NCBI GenBank assembly: GCA_017468435.1
Contig: JAFUIP010000014.1
Span: 62,001 to 126,000 of the forward strand
Reading direction: 5' to 3'
Source of the DNA: Bacteroidales bacterium
GTDB taxonomy: Bacteria > Bacteroidota > Bacteroidia > Bacteroidales > UBA1402
DNA: 64,000 bases
Shown here: piece after piece, positions 52,679-62,200 of the stretch
Numbering within the stretch: the first letter of the stretch is position 1
Layout: each line of letters opens with the position of its first letter
Position numbers and translations under genes: made by a program
The notes under the pieces: generated by a model
The model's database searches: none
What the model saw: the letters and a program-made list of their open reading frames with translations, nothing else
What the model was told of the DNA's origin: nothing

Positions 52679-53764
52679 ATGAGAACAAAAGTCTTCATTC
52701 AAGCAGCTTTATGCATCGCGCTCGTTTTGATGGCGGCATGCAGCGAAAGAGAGGTATTGATTGATACCGAGTTTGGCGATTTTGAATACATCGATTCCAC
52801 CCAGGGACCGGCCATTCAGTTTGCTCCTTTTGCCAATATGCTCACCAGAGCCGTGCCCACAGCCAACGACTTGGAGTTCTATCATCAGACTTTCAAAGTG
52901 TACGGCACCAAGACCAACAACGACGGACAGCAGATTCAGCCCGTTTTCGAAGGCGTGACAGTGACGGCCGACATTAAAGCCGCTACCGACAGCGCCAACA
53001 CTTGGACCTACAACATAGACCGCTACTGGGACAAGCAGGCCGACAACTATCAGTTCGTGGCTTTTGCTCCGGCTCATGCACCGCTTTCATATCAGCACAA
53101 TTTGGTAGAAGTGAACGATGCCACCGCAAGTTTCTTCTCGCAAAACGACTATGTGCTCATTGGCCAGAACCTGCAAGAAGGCGCGCCTACCAACGGCGAA
53201 AAGAATAAAGGATTCACCGGCGAAGCAGGCACCGACTGCGACGTGATGCGTTCCGATGCCGTGCCCGTTCTCGACCCCGCCACCACGCCCGTAGTGACAT
53301 TCAACTTCCGCCACACCTTGTCTAAGCTGATGGTCACCATCAAGGCCAACAAGGGCGAACCCTACAAGATAGAAATAGACAGCGTATGCGTGGCCGACCT
53401 GTACAGCAGCGGCAAGTACGACCACACCAATGGTTGGGAAGTGAAAGACAGCACCAAATATGTCAACTACCAATATTGCGCACCCGACACACTCGTATCG
53501 GACACCAAAAAGACCTATTTCATAGAATCTTTGGTGATGCCGCAAGCCATCAGCAACACGCATATCATTACCTTATTATATACGATTCACTCAGGCGGCT
53601 ACCAAGAAAGCTTCACCTACAAGGCCAATTTGGCCGACATCTTTGGCAGCGGCGTAAGCCAGTTCGTGGCAGGCAACAGCTACACAATCAACTTTAACAT
53701 AGCTCCCGAAAACAACATTATCACCTTCGACGCCGGCATCACTGCCTGGACCGATGGCAACTAA
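52679..53764 (+). CDS. Fimbrillin family (Mfa-like) lipoprotein 1
   Basis: 361 residues. Lipobox cysteine at 21 (LVLMAAC). Fimbrillin signs: AIQFAPFANMLTRA with Arg57 as the possible processing site, RYWDKQADNYQFVAFAP, FNFRHTLSKLMVTIKAN and the closing FNIAPENNIITFDAGITAW. The N-terminal segment up to Arg57 would be removed and the subunit polymerised by donor-strand exchange in type V pili. First of six fimbrillins in the operon. GC-rich codon use like its neighbours. Confidence 0.88.
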   Translation: MRTKVFIQAALCIALVLMAACSEREVLIDTEFGDFEYIDSTQGPAIQFAPFANMLTRAVPTANDLEFYHQTFKVYGTKTNNDGQQIQPVFEGVTVTADIKAATDSANTWTYNIDRYWDKQADNYQFVAFAPAHAPLSYQHNLVEVNDATASFFSQNDYVLIGQNLQEGAPTNGEKNKGFTGEAGTDCDVMRSDAVPVLDPATTPVVTFNFRHTLSKLMVTIKANKGEPYKIEIDSVCVADLYSSGKYDHTNGWEVKDSTKYVNYQYCAPDTLVSDTKKTYFIESLVMPQAISNTHIITLLYTIHSGGYQESFTYKANLADIFGSGVSQFVAGNSYTINFNIAPENNIITFDAGITAWTDGN

Positions 53765-53776
53765 AACCTAACAACG

Positions 53777-54916
53777 ATGAAAACGAACAAATTCATGCTA
53801 CTTTTAGCAGTCCTCGGCCTCGTGGTAAGCTGCGGACCCTCTGAAATTCTGATAGACAATCAGGAACCCGAAACCCAGGCTCCCGGCCGTATCGGATTCG
53901 AAACATTTGTGAACAAATCGACCCGCGCGGATGCTAACAACTCCAGCGTACTCAAGGATTTCTACCCCGCATTCAATGTGTACGGATGGAAAACCATCGA
54001 TGGCAACGACATCGCCACTTTCGACAACGTTACTGTTGAATACTTTGCAGAAGACATAGCCGGCACCTATGTTTATACCGCCGGCAAACCCAGCGACGAA
54101 TGGACTTTTGCAGCCGGATGGTACTACGAAAATTTGCGTTATTGGGACCAAATGGCCAGCGCTTACCAGTTCTGTGCCTACGCGCCCATCACGGCTTCTG
54201 CCGACGTAGCATGCACCTCCGATGGCATTATCAAGATTGGTACAAGCACCAGCCCCATCACCGTGGACGGCAAGAACCTTATGGCAACGCCCGCCACCGA
54301 TCTGGCATACAAAGGCTTCGACAAAGACTACATGACGGCCACATCTACCGCCACCTCGGGCACGGCTTCGTTCAGCTTCACGCACTTGCAAGCCAAGTTC
54401 AACATCCGCGTCAGACTATCTAACTCGGTGACCACTTCGCAAGACATCTCGGTGAAGAAAATCCAGTTGCACAACTTGGGCGACAAGGCTTATTACGTAA
54501 GCAACGCCGCAGCTCCCGCCGTGAATGGTTGGACACTCGGCACCGCTTCTGCCACTTACATTCCCAAGGTAGAAACCTCCTACTCGCTCAATGCTGCCAC
54601 CAACTACCACAACCACTACTTGTTGGAACAGCTCATCATTCCGCAGACCATAGAGAAAGCCGCTGCTGCAACGCCCGCGCTCTCTGAGTTTACCGAGGCT
54701 TGCATCTACGTGGAATACAACATTGGCTCCGAGCCCTTCAAGAGCTACACCCCGCTGGCAAATATTTTCGACACCTCGGCTGCCAGCACCACCTACACCT
54801 TCCAGGCCGGCAACCAATACACGCTCAACATCAACATCGGACCCGAGCCCATCAACTTCACTGCCGAAGTATCTACCTGGGCCGATGCCATCGAGGGCAA
54901 CCAAAACATAAACTAA
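53777..54916 (+). CDS. Fimbrillin family (Mfa-like) lipoprotein 2
   Basis: 379 residues. Lipobox cysteine at 19 (LGLVVSC). IGFETFVNKSTRA places the processing arginine at 50. RYWDQMASAYQFCAYAP, FSFTHLQAKFNIRVRL and the end LNINIGPEPINFTAEVSTWA match the family. Twelve bases behind the previous gene, 77 bases ahead of the next; that longer spacer is A/T-rich and sets the next gene somewhat apart. Confidence 0.88.
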   Translation: MKTNKFMLLLAVLGLVVSCGPSEILIDNQEPETQAPGRIGFETFVNKSTRADANNSSVLKDFYPAFNVYGWKTIDGNDIATFDNVTVEYFAEDIAGTYVYTAGKPSDEWTFAAGWYYENLRYWDQMASAYQFCAYAPITASADVACTSDGIIKIGTSTSPITVDGKNLMATPATDLAYKGFDKDYMTATSTATSGTASFSFTHLQAKFNIRVRLSNSVTTSQDISVKKIQLHNLGDKAYYVSNAAAPAVNGWTLGTASATYIPKVETSYSLNAATNYHNHYLLEQLIIPQTIEKAAAATPALSEFTEACIYVEYNIGSEPFKSYTPLANIFDTSAASTTYTFQAGNQYTLNINIGPEPINFTAEVSTWADAIEGNQNIN

Positions 54917-54993
54917 CACTCGACCATACATACTCGACAATAGAATAAGAAAACAAATAACAATTATTTATTAACACTTTTAATTTCAAAACA

Positions 54994-56094
54994 ATGAAAA
55001 AAAATTATTTCATGCTTGCTGCAGCCGCATTGATGTTCGCAGCTTGCGCACAGTTCGACACTGTTAATGAAGTTCCCGAAAGCGAACCCCAAGCAATCGG
55101 TTTCGACACCTATGCACAAATGACTACGCGTGCAGAAAACAGTAATGCATCAACAACAAATGCACTTTCTACACATCACCTCTCATTTGAAGTTTGGGCT
55201 TACAAGAACACTGCAACCAATTATGTATTTGGTACTAATACTAACGAAGGTGTAGCAGTAACCTATGCTGATTCAAAATGGGGTTATACCGGTACAAAGT
55301 ATTGGGATAAAGCTGCTTCACAATACGAGTTTTATGCTGCAGCCCCTGTAGGTCAGGAATGGGTGCTGAATGCAAATACTGATAGTCAAGCTGATGACTA
55401 TTTTACACTTGCTAATTTTGCATTAACTGGAACAACCCTTCCCAATAGCACATCTCTTACATCATCATTCTCTACAGTTGGAGATATTGACCTGATGATT
55501 GCAAGCGCAGAACCTGTTACAAGCATACCTCCTACCGACAATATCGTACAATTGGATTTCAACCACATTCTTTCTCGTTTGAATATTTCAGTTAAAAAAG
55601 GAGCTAACATTGCTGCAGGTGACCCATTGGTTCTTACTGGAATCTCAGTTAACAACTTGGTAAAAAATGGTAGCTTCGAAGAAAGTGCCGCAGTTCAAGC
55701 TGGAACAACTCAACGTTGGTCAGCAGCAAGCACACCGGCAGATTATGACATTACCGGCAACACTCTTGATCCAGTAACGACCACTGCTACCTATGTATTC
55801 CAAGCTTTGGTTATTCCTCAGCGAGCTAATGCTGAAGATTTGAAAAGAGATGGTTCTGATGTCAATGAAACAACTAGCGAACCTTATCTTACTCTTTCAT
55901 ATACCATTGCCGGAGAACCCTATTCAGCAACCTTCAACTTGTCAAAAGCATTTGCACCTGCACCTGCGACTTACTATGACTTCTTCGAAGGTTATCAGCA
56001 CACTTTGAACATCACCATTGATGCTAGCGCTATCTTATTCCAAGCCGATGCATTCGTATGGGATGCTAAAAACGCTGGTCATCCTATCGACTAA
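54994..56094 (+). CDS. Fimbrillin family lipoprotein 3, AT-richer, probable major shaft subunit
   Basis: 366 residues. Lipobox cysteine at 18 (ALMFAAC). AIGFDTYAQMTTRA puts the processing arginine at 46, the same residue number as in P. gingivalis FimA. KYWDKAASQYEFYAAAP and LDFNHILSRLNISVKKG follow. The codons end in A or T far more often than in the flanking genes, and the gene is bounded by a 77-base spacer and by a downstream hairpin. Both facts fit a highly expressed structural subunit or a cassette exchanged between strains. The distinct base use is visible; which explanation holds is open. Confidence 0.88.
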   Translation: MKKNYFMLAAAALMFAACAQFDTVNEVPESEPQAIGFDTYAQMTTRAENSNASTTNALSTHHLSFEVWAYKNTATNYVFGTNTNEGVAVTYADSKWGYTGTKYWDKAASQYEFYAAAPVGQEWVLNANTDSQADDYFTLANFALTGTTLPNSTSLTSSFSTVGDIDLMIASAEPVTSIPPTDNIVQLDFNHILSRLNISVKKGANIAAGDPLVLTGISVNNLVKNGSFEESAAVQAGTTQRWSAASTPADYDITGNTLDPVTTTATYVFQALVIPQRANAEDLKRDGSDVNETTSEPYLTLSYTIAGEPYSATFNLSKAFAPAPATYYDFFEGYQHTLNITIDASAILFQADAFVWDAKNAGHPID

Positions 56095-56119
56095 CCACTT
56101 CGCATAGAAGTGTCGCATA

Positions 56120-56152
56120 AGCTAGGTGGGGTTGAATGTTCCCCACTTAGCT
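56120..56152 (+). terminator. Hairpin between the third and fourth fimbrillin genes (possible partial terminator or mRNA stabiliser)
   Basis: AGCTAGGTGGGG (56120-56131) pairs with CCCCACTTAGCT (56141-56152) with one mismatch and a nine-base loop. No T-run follows, so full termination is unlikely. The position, directly behind the probable major subunit, suits reduced transcription of downstream genes or a protected 3' end for the upstream message. Confidence 0.6.
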
Positions 56153-56190
56153 ACAAAACAATCATGAGAAAGAAATAAAGAAAGAGAGAC

Positions 56191-57216
56191 TTGCGTAAGG
56201 TTTGTACGAAATATTTGCTGAGCATCTTGGCATTGCTGCTTTGCGGCTGTGTCGAGAACGATGTGCTTATAGACTACTCTGCCCAAAAGGAAAACAAAGA
56301 GAAGCCTATAGGTTTCAGCGGATGTTTTATCAACAATGCTCTTACGCGTCATGCCAACGAACTCTACGAACACTTGCCATCTATGGGCGTTTGGGCGTGG
56401 TGCACAGGCATGTCGGGCGTGAGCGAATTGGTGTTCGACAACCAGCAAGTAGATTATAATGCCGACAGTCTCCGTTGGGAATACGCTCCGCTGAAGTATT
56501 GGCGCGAAGCCTGCGACTACGATTTCTATGCCTATGCTCCGCACGAAGCTTCACAAAACAATGCACAGGTGAGCATAGACGCACAGAGCCGCGGCATCAG
56601 CATTTTGGGCGCACACTTGTACGGACACAACTTGCAAGACACGCCTACCGACTCGGTGAAGGAGCTTTTCCGCAACACGCCCGACGTAGATTGGATGCTG
56701 GCTCGCAACGGACAACACGCAGTGGGCGAAGCCGGCCTGAAGGTGGAATTTATCATGCAACACCTCTTGTCAAAGCTGAATATCAGCGTCAAGGCAGACG
56801 AGGAATTGCTCAACAGGCCTTGCTTGGTAGGCCTCAGCGTAGATAGTGTCGTGGTGGGTGCTTTGCCGGCTCAGGGCGATTTTGTGCAGAATGCCACGCC
56901 GCAAGAATGGACGGCCTACGACACCACGCTCTATATAAAAGGTACGCGCGCGTGCGAACTTGGCGCCAAGCCTATGTATGTGATGGAGTCTTTGGTATTT
57001 CCGCAAGAAGTGAGTGAAGATGCTATGGTGACATTGTATTATACGTATCATTTCAGCGACAACAAACATGAGCATTGTTGTTTCCGCGTGCCGCTTAGCG
57101 ATGCTTTCGCAGCTTTCGTGTCGAGCCGCAGCTATACGATTGCCTTCACCATCAGCCCGAAACGTATTGTGTTTGATACCGGTGTGAGTCATTGGGAAAA
57201 ATATGAGAATCTATGA
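56191..57216 (+). CDS. Fimbrillin family lipoprotein 4, with TTG start
   Basis: 341 residues read from TTG at 56191 (MRKVCTKYLLSILALLLCGC, lipobox Cys20). An in-frame ATG lies at 56164 but a TAA follows four codons later, so translation must begin at the TTG or is disabled. Fimbrillin features: IGFSGCFINNALTRHA with Arg53, KYWREACDYDFYAYAP, VEFIMQHLLSKLNISVKA, and FTISPKRIVFDTGVSHW at the end. The stop overlaps the next start (ATGA). Probably a minor subunit. Confidence 0.8.
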   Translation: MRKVCTKYLLSILALLLCGCVENDVLIDYSAQKENKEKPIGFSGCFINNALTRHANELYEHLPSMGVWAWCTGMSGVSELVFDNQQVDYNADSLRWEYAPLKYWREACDYDFYAYAPHEASQNNAQVSIDAQSRGISILGAHLYGHNLQDTPTDSVKELFRNTPDVDWMLARNGQHAVGEAGLKVEFIMQHLLSKLNISVKADEELLNRPCLVGLSVDSVVVGALPAQGDFVQNATPQEWTAYDTTLYIKGTRACELGAKPMYVMESLVFPQEVSEDAMVTLYYTYHFSDNKHEHCCFRVPLSDAFAAFVSSRSYTIAFTISPKRIVFDTGVSHWEKYENL

Positions 57217-58244
57217 AAATGAATAAATTACATATTATCTGCATCTCGCTTTGCTTGTTGCTGACGGCCTGCTACAAAGATCCCGAAGTCTGGGCGCCTG
57301 AGCGGCCGGGACAGCCCGAGGTGGAAGAGATTCCCATCAGTTTGTCGGCTTCTTCGTCGGATATGCTTTCGCGTGCTATCATTGCCGACGATGCCGGTTT
57401 GCAAGCCACCAACTTAGGCGTTTTTGCCTACAAGGAAGTGGCCGGCAACAAGACGCGCGTGTTCAATAATGTTGAGTTGGATTTCGTGGACGGCGCTTGG
57501 ACTTACAGCCCGCTCAAATACTGGGACCGCACGGCTACTTATTATTTTGTTTCGTATTCTCCTTGGAATGCGGATGTTGAGTATTCAGAAGAATTCCATC
57601 AATTGATAATTAAAGATATTCCCAACTGGCAAGCCATCGATGCCGATGCCAAAGACTACGTGGTGGCCAGCGATTTCGGAGTTGCCGAAGGTGGATATAT
57701 CACGCCCAATGGAGCTATGCCGGTAGACCTCGGATTCAAGCATATTCTCTGCCAATTGGAAGTACGCGTGCTGAAGAATCCTTTCTTGATGAATACTTAT
57801 ACTTTGTCGGACATTTCTTACACGAATGTGCCGACGGTAGGAGATTCTGCCATCTACCACTACAATGCTCCTACGGGAAACGATGAGGCCGGAGCTCCCA
57901 TGGAGGGCAATGGAAACATGAGAGTCCCCATTATTACGAATGATGCACAATCCATGGCCACGCCTAATGCCGAAATTCCCGGCGACCCAGCTCAAGCGGA
58001 TTCCACCACCATCAAGCATTTGGTAACTCCTTTCGATGCCGATTTCAAGATTACACTCAACTATAGCATTAACGGCGCGGCCGCCGATCCCGTCACTGTA
58101 GATGCGGGTCTCGACCAACTGGAGAGCAACAATCGCTATGTGATTACGCTTACCTTCAACAGCGGTGCCGATATCAGTGCCGATGTAAAGGTGATGGATT
58201 GGGTAGATAAAGAAGTGGAAACAGACGATAAGTACAATTGGTAA
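57213..58244 (+). CDS. Fimbrillin family lipoprotein 5
   Basis: 343 residues, the ATG overlapping the previous stop by four bases. Lipobox cysteine at 20 (LCLLLTAC). ISLSASSSDMLSRA gives the processing arginine at 54. KYWDRTATYYFVSYSPW and LGFKHILCQLEVRVL match the family core, and the end TLTFNSGADISADVKVMDW is typical of the last strand. Probably a minor or adaptor pilin. Confidence 0.86.
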   Translation: MKMNKLHIICISLCLLLTACYKDPEVWAPERPGQPEVEEIPISLSASSSDMLSRAIIADDAGLQATNLGVFAYKEVAGNKTRVFNNVELDFVDGAWTYSPLKYWDRTATYYFVSYSPWNADVEYSEEFHQLIIKDIPNWQAIDADAKDYVVASDFGVAEGGYITPNGAMPVDLGFKHILCQLEVRVLKNPFLMNTYTLSDISYTNVPTVGDSAIYHYNAPTGNDEAGAPMEGNGNMRVPIITNDAQSMATPNAEIPGDPAQADSTTIKHLVTPFDADFKITLNYSINGAAADPVTVDAGLDQLESNNRYVITLTFNSGADISADVKVMDWVDKEVETDDKYNW

Positions 58245-58246
58245 AC

Positions 58247-59215
58247 ATGAAATATAACAACATAATCATCGTCTTGCTGGCTGCCTTGAGCTTGGTTGCC
58301 TGCCGAATGGAAGAGCCCGATGCGGGTCCTTGCGAAGTTCGTTTGCAATTGTCTGCACAAGACGAGGTAATGGTGACGCGCGCCACCACATACAACAGCA
58401 CGCTCAATGATTTAAGCGCTTTCAATGCCGACTTGTTCATCTCTAACGGTAGCATTGTCAACGGCACCACACTATCTTGGAGCGATGGCGCTTTGAGCAC
58501 CAACGCATTGCACTTGGAAGCGGGAAGCTACTGGTTCTACGGCCTTATGCCCAAGACCGATGGCGCAAGTTTCAATTTGGCCAATAAAACGCTGTCGGCG
58601 ACCGGCATTCCCGGACTGAGCACCGACAATGCCATGCTTATCCGCATAGACGAAGAAGAACACACAGACCATACTTTAGACATTGCACAAGACCAGAAGA
58701 ATGCCACGGCCTACCTCAAAATGGACCATTTGATGGCCAAGGTAACACCTCATTTCTACATCGATACTGCATACAACAATGTGCGCACCATCAAGGTAAA
58801 GAAGGTGGAATTTTCCATCGACAATGCCTCGGAATATACGGTAAGCATCGATTATACCAATCCCGTCAAGCCGGTGGTTTCCTGGACTCCCGCTTCTACG
58901 GAAGACTTGTCGCTCACGGCTTTCGAAAACACTTCGGACGCACCGGCACTTACTACCGACAAACAGGCTATCGGACAGTTTTTCCTCTGCCCCGCCCAAT
59001 CGGTTGAAAACCTGAAAATGAGTGTCACCTACGATGTGTACGACAAAAAGGGCGCTTTGACTCGCGAAAACGTTAGGGCTGAGAACGCTATCTTGAAACT
59101 CAAGAACGAGAGCATCACAGCCGGCACCAATTATAAACTGAACATTCAAGTGGTACCTACTTACCTCTACATTCTCTCTGACAACGACGAGGAATCGGTA
59201 CTGATTGTAGAATAA
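58247..59215 (+). CDS. Fimbrillin-like lipoprotein 6
   Basis: 322 residues from the ATG at 58247, two bases after the previous stop (a TTG at 58238 would overlap it). Lipobox cysteine at 19 (ALSLVAC). VRLQLSAQDEVMVTRA has the arginine at 45. The N-terminal domain (FNADLFISNGSIVNG, SYWFYGLMPKTDG) and KMDHLMAKVTPHFYID differ more from the others, as in tip or terminating subunits. Eleven bases separate it from the giant gene. Confidence 0.8.
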   Translation: MKYNNIIIVLLAALSLVACRMEEPDAGPCEVRLQLSAQDEVMVTRATTYNSTLNDLSAFNADLFISNGSIVNGTTLSWSDGALSTNALHLEAGSYWFYGLMPKTDGASFNLANKTLSATGIPGLSTDNAMLIRIDEEEHTDHTLDIAQDQKNATAYLKMDHLMAKVTPHFYIDTAYNNVRTIKVKKVEFSIDNASEYTVSIDYTNPVKPVVSWTPASTEDLSLTAFENTSDAPALTTDKQAIGQFFLCPAQSVENLKMSVTYDVYDKKGALTRENVRAENAILKLKNESITAGTNYKLNIQVVPTYLYILSDNDEESVLIVE

Positions 59216-59227
59216 GAAGCAATATTT

Positions 59228-62200
59228 ATGATGTACTATACCAACACAAACAAGCATAACCTGCACACCGCTTTCCGCCGCGCGGTGCTGATGGTGTCGT
59301 GCCTGATGGCAATCATGTTTTCTGTGCCGGCCAAGGCGCAGGTAGTGATAGGCGGGAATGTTTATGGTGGTGGTAACCAGGGCGACTTGGAGGGCAATGC
59401 CAATGTCGAACTGAAGGGCGGTATAGTCAAGGGCAACGTGTTCGGCGGAGCGCGTATGGCCGATATCGACGGAAAAACCTATGTACATATCAATGGAGCT
59501 GAAGCCAATAGCGCACTCATCGTGAAGGGCGTGTATGGCGGTAACGATATTTCGGGAAGCATCACCGGCGCAGGCGCAAGCGAAAATGCTCATATCCTTG
59601 CTTCTACCAATACGAATCATCCTGTCATCATCGGTGCGCTCTATGGCGGCGGTAATGGTGATTATAAATACGTTCCCGATCCCGACGGACCAACATTTGA
59701 TGTCACCTTGGACGATGGCACTTATATAATAGAAAACAAGCCCATCATTGCCAAAACCCGTATCGAAATAAACGGCGGTATTTATGGTAGCATCTATGGC
59801 GGTGGTAACGCTGCCACGGTGACCGAAGCCACCACTATCAGCATCAATAATGCAACGGCTATCAACGGCACGCTCAACAGCATTCCCGCAAGCGAAGGCG
59901 AACACCTCGCACTCTTGGAAGGCACCGACTATCATCTCGAAGACGACAAGATGGTTTTCGACTATCACGTCAACCGTATGTTTGGTGGCAACAACCTGGC
60001 CGAAATGAACATCCGCCCCACTTGGGACTTGCAGAAAGCCGACATCAACAACCTCTATTCGGGTGGTAACCGCGGTGCCATGACCTCTCCCGGCGGCATC
60101 TGCATTGCCATTACAAACGACAATATCCGCGTAAACAACGTGTATGGCGGTTGCCGTATGGCCAATGTAAATCCCGGTGCCGAGCCTATTGCCGAAAACA
60201 TCTATGGCTTCGATTTTGCTGCCGGCTATGCGGCTCGCGTTTATATCACCGGCGGTAAAATCAACAATGTGTATGGCGGTAACGATATTTCGGGAAAAGT
60301 ATATTACGGAACCAATGTCGAAATTCATGGCGCTATCTCCGGTGATGTGTATGGTGGCGGTAACGGTTCGTATGCTTATACCGACCAGGACTCTTGGGTT
60401 GACGCTCATCCCGATGATGCCGACTACTTCTACGATGCCGGATTCGCTATCGGAGATACGGAGGCTCAGAAAGCCGAGAAATCGCTCCAGGCATTATACT
60501 TGTATCGTCCTCACGTAGAGAAGACTTTGGTGCAAGTAGCCGGAACCGAATCGAAAAGAGTTGTGGTGGCCGGCGGTCTTTATTGCGGTGGTAACAGTGC
60601 CACTCTCGATAAGGATGGCGACCAGTCGGGAGCCACGGCAACGTTCAGAATCGGAAAATACACCGACATCCAGGAAGTGTTCCTTGGCAGTAATGGTGAA
60701 AACATGATTTCCGACGAAATTCTTGCAAAGTATGCAGACAATGCTTTCAGCGCCATCAATTTGAAAGACTCCGCTCAGATGGCTCAGTACATGGCCGGCG
60801 TTGCCGTCAACATCAAGCCCAACATCGATTGGATCGATAATAATCTGGATTACCAAACGCGTATCGGTTCTTTGTTTTGCGGCGGTAACGTGGGTAGTAT
60901 GACTTACGACGGCATTGCCGGTAGCGAAATCAACGGCGAGACGCAAATGGAGTTTCCCGAACAATTGGTTATTTTCGATAAGATTGTAGCCGGTTGTAAC
61001 AGTGCCAATGTGGCCGAGGGTACCCATAATGCTGCCTACATGGGTGGTCTTGTGGGAACAAATGTAGAAGGCACCAAGGTCAGAATGTTGGTGCGTTCGC
61101 GCTTGGAACCCGGTAAGCTTACCATCGTAAAAAGCGGAAATGGTCTTTACATTGAATCTTCCGACTACGATCTGAACACGATTCTGGCCAATATCGAAGA
61201 CGCCAATGGCGCTACCATGAATACTTCTGTATATGTGGGTGCCAATGTGTATGGCGGTTGCTTCAACAGTGGTTATGTGAACGGCGGCGTGGAAATCAAC
61301 GTGGAAAACGACCTCGTTTCGCCAAAAACCTACGAAAATGAGGCACGCAAGGCCACGTTGACCAACACGGGCGACTACGTATATGCAAGTGCCATGGCTA
61401 TTTATGGTGGTGGATATGGTGCCAATGCCGAAATCAGAGGTAACACGCAAATCAACTTCAACAAAAATGCTCGCGTGCTGCTGGCTTTCGGTGGTGGCGA
61501 AATGGGTTCTGTCAGCGGAAATGCAGAAGTGACCTTTGGCAAGGATTTGGTTTTGCCAGGCGCAGAAAAAGACAACCTGAACGTTTACAAGGCTTATGCC
61601 GGTGGTTTTGCCGGACGTGTCAATAAAAACACTGTGCTCAACTTGCTCGGCGGTGGCGTGATGCGTGCTTTTGCCGGCGCTTGTAATGCCAATATCGGAG
61701 GTTACGCCATGGCTACCATCGGTGCCATCGGAAATGAACCGGGCTTGCCCTACGTGGCCACAGAAGTGATTGGCGGTAACGACTTCGGCGGACAGATTGA
61801 AGGAAGTAATACTTGGAACCGAACGGTAAATGGCGATAATAAAACCATCACTTCGAATACTTATGTGCAATACCTGAGCGGTAACATCGGCGAAGCTATC
61901 TATGGTGGTTCGTATGGTAGCTATAACTACGAAAACGAGGAATGTTATCCTACCCGACCGGTTCACAATCCGACCTTGAACAGCACTTTTGTAGATATTG
62001 CCTCACAATCGACCAACATAAAAGACATTATCGGTAGCAAGAATTCCGAAGAAACACTGACCCTCGTGGCCGGTGGCGGACGCGGTTACAAGGGTTTGCC
62101 CGAGTATGTAGAAGTTGCTAATACCTACGTGTTGCTGCGTAGTACAGACAGAGAATATCCCATCGCTCACCGCGTGTATGGCGGCGGTAACTTGTCGAAA

